From CAZADA01 sp964526675 (GTDB lineage: Bacteria > Pseudomonadota > Alphaproteobacteria > Caulobacterales > Maricaulaceae): a stretch of DNA of 64,000 bases. A program made the position numbers and the translations under genes. The stretch spans positions 1-64,000 of the forward strand of contig CAZGLY010000008.1 in the NCBI GenBank assembly GCA_964526675.1, in the 5' to 3' direction. How positions within the stretch are numbered: position 1 is the first letter of the stretch; every line of letters begins with the position of its first letter. Under the pieces are notes generated by a model. It had not been told where the DNA came from and did not search any database. It saw only the letters and a program-made list of their open reading frames with translations. This document shows positions 40,797 through 50,149 of this stretch, piece after piece.

Positions 40797-42179
40797 ATGA
40801 CTTTTGACGAGCTCGGCCTTGGGTCGGAGCTGCTCAGCGCCATATCAGACGCCGGCTACACCGAACCGACGCCGATCCAAGCGGCGGCGATTCCTCATGC
40901 TTTAGCCGGCCGTGATGTGCTTGGTGTTGCGCAGACGGGCACTGGCAAAACCGCCTCTTTCACTCTGCCGCTGATCGATTTGCTTTCTCGCGGGCGCGCG
41001 AAGGCTCGGATGCCACGCTCTCTCATTCTTGAGCCAACCCGCGAGTTGGCCGCCCAAGTGGCCGAGAACTTCGAAAAGTACGGGAAGAACCATCGCCTTT
41101 CGATGGCGCTGCTGATCGGCGGCGTATCCTTCGGCGACCAAGACCGGGCGCTGACCGCCGGCGTGGACGTGCTGATCGCGACGCCCGGGCGGCTGCTGGA
41201 TCACTTTGAGCGCGGCAAGCTCTTGATGAACGGCGTCCAGTTCCTGGTCGTGGACGAAGCCGACCGCATGCTCGACATGGGCTTCATCCCCGACATTGAG
41301 CGCATTTTTCAGCTCACGCCGTTCACGCGCCAAACCTTGTTCTTCTCCGCCACGATGCCGCCGGAGATCCAGCGCCTCACCAATCAATTCCTGCAAAATC
41401 CCGTGAAAGTGGAAGTGGCGCGCCCCTCCTCCACGGCGGACACGGTCACGCAGTGGATTGTAAAAGCGCCGGCCGGCGATCCGCGGACCAAACGCGCGGC
41501 TTTGCGCGCGGCGATCGACGCGGCCGACATCACAAACGCCATCCTGTTCTGCAACCGCAAGAGCGACGTCGACATCGTGGCGCGCTCGCTGACGCGCCAT
41601 GGCTACAGCGCCGCGCCCATTCACGGTGATTTGCCCCAAGCGGTGCGCACGGAAACGCTGGGCCGGTTCAAGGCCGGCGACATCAAGCTTTTGGTCGCCA
41701 GCGACGTCGCCGCCCGCGGCCTGGACATCCCCGACGTCACCCATGTGTTCAACGTCGATGTGCCCCGGCACGCCGAAGACTATGTGCATCGCATCGGCCG
41801 CACCGGGCGCGCGGGCCGCTCCGGTGAGGCGTTCACGATTGTCAGTCCCGAAGACTCCAAATCCCTCGCGGCCGTGCAAAAGCTGATCGGCAAGACGCTC
41901 GAACCCGCGCCGCAAGTCGTGGTGGACACGCCGGCCGACCGTCATAGCGGCGATCAAGCGCCCGCCGAAGGAACGTCGCGCAATGGTCGCGGGCGGGGCT
42001 CGCGCCGGGGGCGCGAGCGCGAAGACGCAAACGCGGGCGCGGACGCACAACCCGCGGCGGAACCGCGCCGCCGCGACTCGGGACGGTCGAAGGAAGTCGG
42101 CCTCGGCGATCACACGCCGGCGTTTCTGTTGCGCGCTGTGGACTTGCCCCGCCGCACACGCGCCCAGAGCCAGAGCTGA
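40797..42179 (+). CDS. rhlE: DEAD-box RNA helicase, RhlE type
   Basis: 460 residues. Core motifs: Q-motif PTPIQAAAIPHAL, GVAQTGTGKTASF (I), PTRELAAQ (Ia), VDEADRMLDMGF (II), SATMP (III), LVASDVAARGLDIP (V) and HRIGRTGRAGR (VI). The C-terminal tail from about residue 390 is rich in Arg and Gly, as in RhlE proteins active in rRNA processing and mRNA decay. The 168-base region upstream has a GGGCGCGCGCGCCC palindrome at 40758-40771 but no clear promoter. Confidence 0.94.
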   Translation: MTFDELGLGSELLSAISDAGYTEPTPIQAAAIPHALAGRDVLGVAQTGTGKTASFTLPLIDLLSRGRAKARMPRSLILEPTRELAAQVAENFEKYGKNHRLSMALLIGGVSFGDQDRALTAGVDVLIATPGRLLDHFERGKLLMNGVQFLVVDEADRMLDMGFIPDIERIFQLTPFTRQTLFFSATMPPEIQRLTNQFLQNPVKVEVARPSSTADTVTQWIVKAPAGDPRTKRAALRAAIDAADITNAILFCNRKSDVDIVARSLTRHGYSAAPIHGDLPQAVRTETLGRFKAGDIKLLVASDVAARGLDIPDVTHVFNVDVPRHAEDYVHRIGRTGRAGRSGEAFTIVSPEDSKSLAAVQKLIGKTLEPAPQVVVDTPADRHSGDQAPAEGTSRNGRGRGSRRGREREDANAGADAQPAAEPRRRDSGRSKEVGLGDHTPAFLLRAVDLPRRTRAQSQS

Positions 42180-42288
42180 CAACGCCCCTCGCCTGACGCA
42201 TTAACGCGTCTCCGACGTCGCCAGCTTTACAGCTTGTTTTCGCCTCGCCCCGTAGGCTGGCTTTGGTCAGGCGGCGAGGGCGAACACA

Positions 42289-43365
42289 GTGAACGATCTG
42301 TTTCGGGGGGCTGAAGGGCGCGCGCTGGCGCAGCGCGTGCTGGAAACGATGGCGACGGAGGCGATTTCGCCCTCGCCAAACAATTACGCCGTGTGGGCGG
42401 CCCACCTCACGGGCGCAAACGCCGATCTATCAAAAGCGCTCGAAGCGCGTCGCCGCGAAGGGCTGGACGACACGGTCTGCGGCACGCTCTACACGGAATA
42501 TCTCGCGCCAGACCGCCTGGATGACGCCGTCGCCGACACCGGCGCCAAAATGCAAGCGGAGTTGACCGAGACGATCAGCGCCTTGGAATCCGCAGGGCGC
42601 GACATCCAAGCCTATGGCGACACGTTGGAGGGCGCGAGCGGCGCCCTGGACGCCGGCGCTGACGGCGAGGGACTTAAGCGCGTCGTCGCCAAGCTCCGCG
42701 AAGAGACGCGCGCCCAACACGCGCGCAATCAGGAACTGGAATCACGGCTGCAGGACAGCACCGCCACCGTCCGGCAGCTGCAATCCGTCCTCAAGGACAC
42801 CCGCGAAGAAGCCGAACGCGCCAAGGTTCAAGCCCAAACCGACGCGCTCACCGGGATCGCCAACCGCCTGCGCTTTGACTCCGCCCTGCGCGAAGGCGTG
42901 GAGGAGGCCAATCGCAACAGCACGCCCTACTCGGTCATCCTCCTCGACATCGATCATTTCAAACGTTTCAACGACACCTGGGGCCACCAAACCGGCGATC
43001 AAATCATCAAATTCGTGGCGCGCTGCATCCAGCGCTCCGCCGAAGACCACCACATCGTCGCCCGCTATGGCGGTGAAGAGTTCGCCGTTCTCGCGCCCGG
43101 AGCGACCAGCGCTCACGCCACCGTCTTGGCGGAGAAAGTGCGCAAGGTGGTGGAGGCCAAACAGCTGATGCGGAAATCCACCAATGAGAGCTTGGGCACC
43201 GTGACGGTGTCCATCGGCGTCGCCCAGCTCGAAGGCGACGACGGCCCCGAAGAGGTGTTGGACCGCGCTGACCGTCGTCTCTATGCGTCAAAGCGCGGCG
43301 GACGCAACCGCGTCACCGCCACCGGCGACGGCCAAACGCGGCCGGAGGCGGCGCGAGCCGCCTAA
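42289..43365 (+). CDS. GGDEF diguanylate cyclase
   Basis: 358 residues starting with GTG. The N-terminal part (1-110) has EAISPSPNNYAVWAAHLTG, a conserved segment in many alphaproteobacterial cyclases. A coiled coil follows (about 120-185), then a GGDEF domain with LDIDHFKRFNDTWGHQTGD and the active-site RYGGEEF. It should make cyclic di-GMP in the cytoplasm. The RxxD product-inhibition site is missing: the positions before RYGGEEF read EDHHIVA. Partner proteins are not evident. Confidence 0.92.
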   Translation: MNDLFRGAEGRALAQRVLETMATEAISPSPNNYAVWAAHLTGANADLSKALEARRREGLDDTVCGTLYTEYLAPDRLDDAVADTGAKMQAELTETISALESAGRDIQAYGDTLEGASGALDAGADGEGLKRVVAKLREETRAQHARNQELESRLQDSTATVRQLQSVLKDTREEAERAKVQAQTDALTGIANRLRFDSALREGVEEANRNSTPYSVILLDIDHFKRFNDTWGHQTGDQIIKFVARCIQRSAEDHHIVARYGGEEFAVLAPGATSAHATVLAEKVRKVVEAKQLMRKSTNESLGTVTVSIGVAQLEGDDGPEEVLDRADRRLYASKRGGRNRVTATGDGQTRPEAARAA

Positions 43366-43391
43366 GCGTTGATCACGCGCGGCGGCGTCGG

Positions 43392-43757
43392 TTAAGCCGG
43401 CCCGGCGGCGACAGGGGTGATCGTCACGCTTTCCCCACAACCGCACGCGTCTGTTTGATTGGGGTTCTTGAACACGAATTTCGACGCCAGCGGCGTGATC
43501 TCATAGTCGACTTCAGAGCCGAGCAGAAACAGCACCGCCTTCGCGTCAATCACGATCGGCACGCCCTTGTCTTCCACACGTTCGTCGAGGGCGGCGGGCT
43601 CCATGACGTAGTCCATCACGTACTCCATGCCCGCACAGCCGCCATTTTTGACGCCGACGCGTAAGAACCCGGCGCCCCGCTGGTCCATGATCACGCGCAC
43701 GCGCTCGGCGGCCCGCTCGGTGAGGGTGACCACTTTCGGCTTGGGACGTCGCGCCAT
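43392..43757 (-). CDS. sufA: Iron-sulfur carrier SufA/IscA
   Basis: 121-residue A-type carrier protein that receives clusters from SufBCD and passes them to target enzymes. The three conserved cysteines are in KNGGCAGMEY and DACGCGES. The family strands EVDYEITPLASKFVFKNPN are present. ATG 43757 follows GGAGGAG. It is the last gene of the suf series. Confidence 0.94.
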   Translation of the reverse strand: MARRPKPKVVTLTERAAERVRVIMDQRGAGFLRVGVKNGGCAGMEYVMDYVMEPAALDERVEDKGVPIVIDAKAVLFLLGSEVDYEITPLASKFVFKNPNQTDACGCGESVTITPVAAGPA

Positions 43758-43797
43758 GTCTCCTCCTCCATCATCTCGCAGCGGCGCTCGGCGCGCG

Positions 43798-44226
43798 CTA
43801 GAGCATGTTTAGCTGCAACCGCGCCTCATCGGACATGCGCGACATGTCCCAGGGCGGCTCAAACACCATGTTGATTTTCGCGTCCGCGACCCCGTCGACC
43901 TTGCGCACGGCGCTCTCAACCCAGCCCGGCATTTCGCCCGCCACCGGACACCCCGGCGCGGTCAGCGTCATGTCCACGGTCACCAGCCGATCGTCGGACA
44001 CGTCAACCCGGTAAATCAAGCCAAGCTCATAGATGTCGACCGGGATCTCGGGATCGTACACGCTCTTGAACGCGGCGATCAGGTCGTCGGTGAGCCGCGC
44101 GAGCTCCTCCGGCGGCAACACAGACCCGGCGTCGGACGCGGGCGCGCCCCCCGCCGCGGCGTCGTCGCGCGGCGCTTCCGGCGGCGGCGACACGTCCAAC
44201 ACGTCGCGGGCGATGTCGTCACTCAT
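43798..44226 (-). CDS. sufT: SufT/MIP18 family iron-sulfur assembly protein
   Basis: 142 residues. An acidic, Pro/Ala-rich N-terminus (about 1-40) precedes a DUF59/MIP18 domain with SVYDPEIPVDIYELGLIY, MTLTAPGCPVAGEMPGW and FEPPWDMSRMSDEAR. SufT proteins assist late steps of iron-sulfur maturation. ATG 44226 has GGAGG at 6-base spacing; ATG 44232 abuts that site and is unlikely. Confidence 0.93.
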   Translation of the reverse strand: MSDDIARDVLDVSPPPEAPRDDAAAGGAPASDAGSVLPPEELARLTDDLIAAFKSVYDPEIPVDIYELGLIYRVDVSDDRLVTVDMTLTAPGCPVAGEMPGWVESAVRKVDGVADAKINMVFEPPWDMSRMSDEARLQLNML

Positions 44227-44279
44227 CGGCATCCTCCTTCAGGTCCCTTTGGCGCATCGCAGGACCGCCACCCGTTCCG

Positions 44280-45545
44280 CTATCCCAGCAAGTCACGCGC
44301 TTTGCCAAACGCCGCCAAACAGCGCTCAACGTCGCTCTCGTCATTGTACATGGCGACACTGGCCCGACATGTCGAGGTGACGCCGAACCGCGTCATCAAC
44401 GGCTCCGCGCAATGCTGGCCGGCCCGCACGGCGACGCCGTATTTGTCCATAATCTGCGCAAGATCGTGGGCGTGGGCGGCCTCCGACGCGAAAGTCACGA
44501 TCGCGCCTTTGCCGGGCGCCTGGCCGATCACGCGCACGTCGTTCCAGGCGCGCAAACCGTCCTCCAACCGCTCCGCCAAGCGATGCTCGTGAGCCGCGGC
44601 CGCCGCGCGGTCTTGACGCTGGAGCCACGACAACGCCGCGCCGAAGCCGATCGCCTCGAGAATGGCTGGCGTGCCGGCCTCAAATTTGTAGGGGACCTCA
44701 TTGTAAACGATCGCGTCTTCGCTCACGCGCTCGATCATCTCCCCGCCGCCTTGATAGGGGCGCAGCCGCTCCAACCAGGCCCGCTTGCCATAGAGCGCGC
44801 CAATGCCGGACGGGCCGTAGAGCTTGTGGCCCGTCACAGCGTAGAAATCGACGTCCAACGCCGCGACATCCACGGCCGGCAAGTGCACCGCCGCCTGGCT
44901 GCCGTCGAGCAAGACCGCGGCCCCACCCTCCGGATGCCCGGGGATGTCGTGCGCGAGGCGAACAATCGCCGCGGCGTCCGTGATCGTGCCCAGCACGTTG
45001 GACATATGCGTCAGCGCCACCATCCGCGTGCGCGGCCCGAGGGCGGCGGCCAGGGCGTCCATGTCCAGACGGCCGTCCTCGGTCACGGGAACCCATTTCA
45101 GCACGGCGCCGTGGCGCTCGCGCAGAAAGTGCCACGGCACGATGTTGGAGTGATGCTCCATCTGGGAGACGACGATCTCATCCCCAGGCGTGATCTCCGC
45201 CGCGACGCCGCTGGCCACGAGGTTGATCGCTTCCGTCGTGCCGCGGGTGAACACGATCTCCGCGGCTTCGCGCGCGCCCAAAAAGGCCGCGACCGTCTCG
45301 CGCGCGCCCTCAAACGCCTCCGTCGTTTCGTTGGCGAGGGTGTGCAAGCCCCGGTGAACATTGGCGTACTGGCCGCGCATGGCCGCCGTCATCGCCTCGA
45401 TCACCGCCTCGGGCTTTTGTGCGGAGGCCGCACTGTCGAGATAGGTCAGCGGCTTGCCGTTCACCTCCCGCGTCAAGATCGGGAATTGCGCGCGCACGGC
45501 GGCGACGTCGAAGCTCTCACGGGCGGCGATCGCGGCGTCGGTCAC
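44280..45545 (-). CDS. sufS: SufS cysteine desulfurase (group II)
   Basis: 421 residues. It takes sulfur from cysteine for cluster assembly on SufBCD. Motifs: FPILTREVNGKPLTYLDSAA, VFTRGTTEAINLVA, QMEHHSNIVPWH, the PLP lysine in AVTGHKLYGPSGIGALYGK, and the catalytic Cys in AGQHCAEPLM. GTG 45545 overlaps the sufD stop (GTGA). No sufE or sufU gene is in the window to receive the sulfur. Confidence 0.93.
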   Translation of the reverse strand: MTDAAIAARESFDVAAVRAQFPILTREVNGKPLTYLDSAASAQKPEAVIEAMTAAMRGQYANVHRGLHTLANETTEAFEGARETVAAFLGAREAAEIVFTRGTTEAINLVASGVAAEITPGDEIVVSQMEHHSNIVPWHFLRERHGAVLKWVPVTEDGRLDMDALAAALGPRTRMVALTHMSNVLGTITDAAAIVRLAHDIPGHPEGGAAVLLDGSQAAVHLPAVDVAALDVDFYAVTGHKLYGPSGIGALYGKRAWLERLRPYQGGGEMIERVSEDAIVYNEVPYKFEAGTPAILEAIGFGAALSWLQRQDRAAAAAHEHRLAERLEDGLRAWNDVRVIGQAPGKGAIVTFASEAAHAHDLAQIMDKYGVAVRAGQHCAEPLMTRFGVTSTCRASVAMYNDESDVERCLAAFGKARDLLG

Positions 45546-46582
45546 AGATGCGTCTCCATCCAGGCGCGCGCCTCCCCACGCAAAGCGTCGCGGGTCGGCT
45601 CGTGGGCGACGCCGTCGATCACTTCCCCGACGAACGCTTCGATCAACAGAGCTTTGGCGCGCGTTTCCGGCAGCCCCCGCGCGCGCATGTAATGCAACGC
45701 CGCAGCGTCCAACGCGCCGGCGGTGTTGCCGTGGGCGCACGCCACATCATCGGCATAGATTTCGAGCTCGGGCTTCGCGTTGACGGTCGCACCCTCGGTG
45801 AGCAAGAGGGCTTTGTGGTCCATCTCCGCATCGGTGTGTTGCGCCGGCCGCTCCACTTTGATTTTGCCCTGGAACACGCCTGTGGCGCGATCGGTCACGA
45901 CGCTGCGGAAGGTCTCACGCGTCGTCGCGCCCGGGGCGGCGTGGGTGACGATGGTGGTGTGGTCCGCGTGCGCCTCGCCCGCGAGCAAGGACGCGCCGTT
46001 GAGCGTGACGTCGGCGCCCGGCCCGGCCACGGTGACATGCGTTTCCAGCCGCGCCAGCTTCGCGCCAAAGGTCAGCGCCGTTTGGGCGTAGCGCGCCCGT
46101 TCCGCGACATGGACCTGCATGTCCGACAGCACCACGGCGTCGCCCGTGTCGGCGGCGACAACCAAGCGTTCGACCTCAGCGGCCGCGCCAACGTGCACAT
46201 CCAGCGACACCATCCCGAACGCGCCGGACTCGGCCGCCCACCTTTCGGTCAGCAGGAGTTTCGCGCCCGGCTCCACCAGCACTTGGATGCGATGCGCGCC
46301 CGCGCCGGCGGCGGCCTCAAAGTCCAGCGGCAGTGCGCGGGTTTGACCCGCGGCCACGACGAACTGGACGACGTCGTCCGGCTGCACGCGCCGCGCCAAG
46401 GCGGCAATCTCTGACGCGCCATCGAAGTCCGCGATCCGCGCGTCCCCCTCGCCCGACGTCAGCCGGAACGCGTCCCAGGCCCCCGCGAGATCGAGGGTGT
46501 CGACGGCGCGCGCGGCCGCCCGCACGTCCGACCACTTCCACGCTTCCACGCGCCGGTGAGGCAGATCCTCCAGGGTGATCAC
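45542..46582 (-). CDS. sufD: Fe-S cluster assembly protein SufD
   Basis: 346 residues. SufD forms the SufBC2D scaffold. The N-terminus is short (EDLPHRRVEAWKWSDVRA), then a beta-helix core, and the C-terminal HGNTAGALDAAALHYMRARGLPETRAKALLIEAFVGE is typical, including the conserved His of the scaffold. The start overlaps the sufC stop by 4 bases and its stop overlaps the sufS start. Confidence 0.95.
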   Translation of the reverse strand: MITLEDLPHRRVEAWKWSDVRAAARAVDTLDLAGAWDAFRLTSGEGDARIADFDGASEIAALARRVQPDDVVQFVVAAGQTRALPLDFEAAAGAGAHRIQVLVEPGAKLLLTERWAAESGAFGMVSLDVHVGAAAEVERLVVAADTGDAVVLSDMQVHVAERARYAQTALTFGAKLARLETHVTVAGPGADVTLNGASLLAGEAHADHTTIVTHAAPGATTRETFRSVVTDRATGVFQGKIKVERPAQHTDAEMDHKALLLTEGATVNAKPELEIYADDVACAHGNTAGALDAAALHYMRARGLPETRAKALLIEAFVGEVIDGVAHEPTRDALRGEARAWMETHL

Positions 46583-47343
46583 GCCGCGCCCTCCGCGATC
46601 AAGGAATCATAGCCCTCCGCCTCCAGGCGATCGGCGAGCTCCGGTCCGCCAGACGTGATGATCCGCCCATCCGCCATGACGTGGATCACGTCCGGACGGA
46701 TGTACTCCAACAGACGCTTGTAATGGGTGATGACGAGCATGCCGCGCTCGGGCGACCGCAGGGTGTTCACGCCCTCCGCCACGGTTTTCAGAGCGTCGAT
46801 GTCGAGGCCCGAGTCGGTCTCATCGAGCACCAGGAAACTCGGCTCCAACATCACCGCCTGGAAAATCTCGAGCCGCTTCTTCTCGCCGCCGGAAAACCCG
46901 ACATTGAGCGCGCGCTTCAGCATGTCCGCGTCGAGCTTGAGTTGAGCGCCGACCTCACGGGCTTTCTTGAGGAAGGCCGCCGCGGCGACCTCCTCGTCCC
47001 CGCGGGCTTTGCGCTGGGCGTTCAACGCCTCGCGCACAAAGGTCATGGTCGGCACGCCGGGGATCTCGACCGGATATTGGAACGACAAGAACAAGCCCGC
47101 CGCCGCGCGGTCCTCCGGCTCCATGTCGAACAAGTCCGCGCCCGCAAAGGTGGCGGCCCCGTCCGTGATCTCGTAGCCCTCGCGGCCCGTGAGCACATAA
47201 GACAGCGTCGACTTGCCCGAGCCGTTCGGCCCCATGATGGCGTGGACTTCGCCCGCTGGGACCTCAAGCGTGACGCCCTTGAGGATCTGCTTCGTCGCGC
47301 CGTCGTCATCGACCTGCGCGTGGAGATTTTTGATGGTCAGCAT
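46579..47343 (-). CDS. sufC: Fe-S cluster assembly ATPase SufC
   Basis: 254-residue ABC-type ATPase of the SufBC2D scaffold. Walker A GPNGSGKSTLSYVLTG, signature FSGGEKKRLEIFQ, Walker B FLVLDETDSGLDID and H-loop VITHYKRLL are all present. It lies 69 bases after sufB and is coupled to sufD by an ATGA overlap. Confidence 0.97.
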   Translation of the reverse strand: MLTIKNLHAQVDDDGATKQILKGVTLEVPAGEVHAIMGPNGSGKSTLSYVLTGREGYEITDGAATFAGADLFDMEPEDRAAAGLFLSFQYPVEIPGVPTMTFVREALNAQRKARGDEEVAAAAFLKKAREVGAQLKLDADMLKRALNVGFSGGEKKRLEIFQAVMLEPSFLVLDETDSGLDIDALKTVAEGVNTLRSPERGMLVITHYKRLLEYIRPDVIHVMADGRIITSGGPELADRLEAEGYDSLIAEGAA

Positions 47344-47412
47344 TGTGTGTCGTTCACCTAAAAAATGTCGCGAGCGCCATGGAGACGTTGAAACAGCTCA
47401 GAACTTCGGCCA

Positions 47413-48915
47413 TCACCCCACGCTTCCCTCGAGGGAGACCTTGACGAGGGCTTGGGCTTCGACCGCGAATTCCATCGGCAATTCCTGCAGCACGTCGCGG
47501 ACAAATCCGTTGACCAGCAACGCCACCGCGCTCTCCTCGTCGAGGCCACGCTGACGCGCGTAGAACAGTTGATCTTCACTGAGCTTCGTCGTCGTCGCTT
47601 CATGCTCAAGCTGCGCGTCGAGGCGCTTGCACTCGATGTACGGAACCGTGTGCGCGCCGCATTGATCACCGATCAGCAGGCTGTCGCACTGGGTGAAGTT
47701 GCGCGCGCCGGCCGCCTTGCCGTTGACCGACACGAGGCCGCGATAGGTGGAGTTCGACTTGCCCGCGGAGATGCCTTTGGCGATCACCCGCGACCGGGTG
47801 TTCTTGCCCAAATGGATCATCTTGGTGCCCGTGTCGGCTTGTTGAGCGCCATTGGTGATGGCGATGGAGTAGAACTCGCCGACGCTGTCTTCACCACGCA
47901 GAACACATGACGGATACTTCCACGTGATCGCCGAACCGGTCTCCACCTGCGTCCACGAAATCTTAGAGCGCGGACCGCGGCAATCACCCCGCTTGGTGAC
48001 GAAGTTGTAGACGCCGCCATTCCCCTCGGCGTCGCCCGGCCACCAATTCTGCACCGTCGAATACTTGATCTCCGCGTCGTCCAGCGCCACCAACTCCACC
48101 ACCGCGGCGTGGAGTTGATTTTCATCGCGCATCGGCGCGGTGCACCCCTCCAGATACGAGACGTAGGAGCCCTTGTCGGCGATGATCAGCGTGCGCTCGA
48201 ACTGACCCGTGCCTTGGGCGTTCATGCGGAAATAAGTGCTCAGCTCCATCGGGCAGCGCACGCCCTCAGGAATGTACACGAACGTGCCGTCGGAAAAGAC
48301 CGCGGTGTTGAGCGTCGCGAAGTAATTGTCGGTCGCGGGCACCACGGAGCCGAGATACTTGCGCACCAACTCCGGATGCTCGCGGATGGCCTCGGAAATC
48401 GACATGAAGATCACGCCGGCCTTGGCGAGTTCGTCCTTAAACGTCGTCGCGACCGAGACACTGTCGAAGACGGCGTCCACCGCCACCTTTGGCGTTTCAC
48501 GAGCCGCCGCAGCCGTGTCCGCCGCGCCCTCGACGCCAAGCAGCACTTCCGCCTCACGCAAGGGGATGCCAAGCTTCTCATACGTCTCCAAGATCTCCTT
48601 CGGGACGTCGTCCAAGCTTTCGTACTTCGCGCCGGCTTTCGGCGCCGCGTAATAATAGGCGTCCTGGTAATCAATCTTCGGATAGGACACCATCGCCCAC
48701 GTCGGCTCCTCCATTTGAAGCCAACGGCGATAGGCCTGCAGACGCCAGTCCAGCATCCAATCAGGCTCTTCTTTTTTGTCCGAAATGAACCGAATGATGT
48801 CTTCGTTCAGGCCTTTCGGCGCATATTCTTGCTCGATCTCGGTGACGAACCCGGCGTCATACTTCTCCGCTTCGAGCCCTTTGACCGTCTCGACCGTCTC
48901 TTTTGTGGCCACCAT
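47413..48915 (-). CDS. sufB: Fe-S cluster assembly protein SufB
   Basis: 500 residues. SufB is the scaffold subunit on which clusters form. Conserved parts: DWMLDWRLQAYRRW, VVPATDNYFATLNTAVFSDG, YLEGCTAPMRDENQLHAAVV, GDCRGPRSKISWTQVETG and the C-terminal ECKRLDAQLEHEATTTK. ATG 48915 follows GGAGG with 6-base spacing and overlaps the preceding desulfurase stop by one base (TGATG). Confidence 0.97.
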   Translation of the reverse strand: MVATKETVETVKGLEAEKYDAGFVTEIEQEYAPKGLNEDIIRFISDKKEEPDWMLDWRLQAYRRWLQMEEPTWAMVSYPKIDYQDAYYYAAPKAGAKYESLDDVPKEILETYEKLGIPLREAEVLLGVEGAADTAAAARETPKVAVDAVFDSVSVATTFKDELAKAGVIFMSISEAIREHPELVRKYLGSVVPATDNYFATLNTAVFSDGTFVYIPEGVRCPMELSTYFRMNAQGTGQFERTLIIADKGSYVSYLEGCTAPMRDENQLHAAVVELVALDDAEIKYSTVQNWWPGDAEGNGGVYNFVTKRGDCRGPRSKISWTQVETGSAITWKYPSCVLRGEDSVGEFYSIAITNGAQQADTGTKMIHLGKNTRSRVIAKGISAGKSNSTYRGLVSVNGKAAGARNFTQCDSLLIGDQCGAHTVPYIECKRLDAQLEHEATTTKLSEDQLFYARQRGLDEESAVALLVNGFVRDVLQELPMEFAVEAQALVKVSLEGSVG

Positions 48916-50141
48916 CACTCGCCTCCTTCAACCGACGCCGCAGCGCGCGCGCCGCCCCCCGCCGCCATCGCCAACGGACGGGCGCGATCCACCACCGCCG
49001 TCCACGCCGCCACAAACCGCTCCGCGTCCGCGGCCGTCGACGTCCATCCAAAACTGACCCGGATCGCCGAGCCGGCCACCTCCGGGCTGAATCCCATCGC
49101 CGCCAGCACGTGGCTCGCGCGCACCTTCCCCGACGAACACGCCGCGCCCGCGCTCACAGCGACACCGGCCATATCGAGCGCCATGACCTGCGTTTCGCTG
49201 GCGAAGCCAGACAGCGCGACGCAGCTTGTGTTCGCCAGACGCGGCGCGTCGGCGCCCAGCACCCGCGCATCCGGACGCGCAGTGCGAAGCGCGCGCTCCA
49301 TCCCGTCACGCATGACGCGCAGATCCTCCTGGCGGCCCTGCTCCGCCAAAGCCGCGCGCGCGGCCGCCGCAAACCCAACAGCTCCCGCCACATTGGGCAT
49401 GCCGCCGCGATGGCCGCGCTCCTGCCCGCCGCCGTGGAGAGCCCGGCTCACCGGCGCGCCCGGGCGCACCGCCAGCGCGCCGACGCCGCCGGGACCGCCA
49501 ATCTTGTGCGCAGACAGGGCCAGATAGTCCGCCCCAAGAGGACCCAGCGCCACATCCACACGACCGAGGCCTTGCACCGCGTCGACCAACAGAAGACCGC
49601 CCGCGGACCGCACCAGACGCGCCGCCTCCGCCACGGGCTGCAGCACCCCGGTTTCGTTGTTGGCCAGCATCAGCGCGACGCCAGGGCGCCCGTCCACATC
49701 GGCGTCCCAACCGGCCAAGCGGCGCTCCAGCCACGCCAGGTCCGCCACGCCAGCCCGGTCCACGGGGATCAGTTCTACGGACGCGTCGCTCGCGGCGGCG
49801 GCCTCGCGGACCGCGTCATGTTCGATCGCCGAGATCAACAAGCGCCGCACGCCGCCGCCGACCATGCTGGCAAGCGCGAGATTGTTCGCCTCCGTGGCGC
49901 CGCTGGTGAGGATCAGCCCCTCCGGCGGCGCGTCGACCGCGGCGGCTAGCGTCTCCCGCGCCGTCTCCAGAAGCGCGCGCGCTTGGCGGCCCGCCCGGTG
50001 CACCGACGATGGATTGCCTCCGACGGCGAGGGCCTCCGACACCGCCTCCGCCGCCTCCGGTCGGAGGGGGCTGGTCGCGTTGTGATCGAGATAGACCTCG
50101 GACACGCCGGACCTCGGCTCCGCAGTCCCGGGGCGATCCAT
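48915..50141 (-). CDS. IscS/NifS-type cysteine desulfurase
   Basis: 408 residues. A second desulfurase in the suf operon, of the IscS/NifS branch: YLDHNATSPLRPEA, TSGATEANNLAL, ISAIEHDAVREA, VDAVQGLGRVDV, the PLP lysine in ALSAHKIGGPGGVGAL and the catalytic Cys in SAGAACSSGKVRASHVL. Such a gene between iscR and sufB is common in alphaproteobacteria. The start could be ATG 50141 or ATG 50159; the latter overlaps the iscR stop. The C-terminal 25 residues are Ala/Gly-rich. Confidence 0.93.
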   Translation of the reverse strand: MDRPGTAEPRSGVSEVYLDHNATSPLRPEAAEAVSEALAVGGNPSSVHRAGRQARALLETARETLAAAVDAPPEGLILTSGATEANNLALASMVGGGVRRLLISAIEHDAVREAAAASDASVELIPVDRAGVADLAWLERRLAGWDADVDGRPGVALMLANNETGVLQPVAEAARLVRSAGGLLLVDAVQGLGRVDVALGPLGADYLALSAHKIGGPGGVGALAVRPGAPVSRALHGGGQERGHRGGMPNVAGAVGFAAAARAALAEQGRQEDLRVMRDGMERALRTARPDARVLGADAPRLANTSCVALSGFASETQVMALDMAGVAVSAGAACSSGKVRASHVLAAMGFSPEVAGSAIRVSFGWTSTAADAERFVAAWTAVVDRARPLAMAAGGGARAAASVEGGE

Positions 50142-50149
50142 GACGGCGA

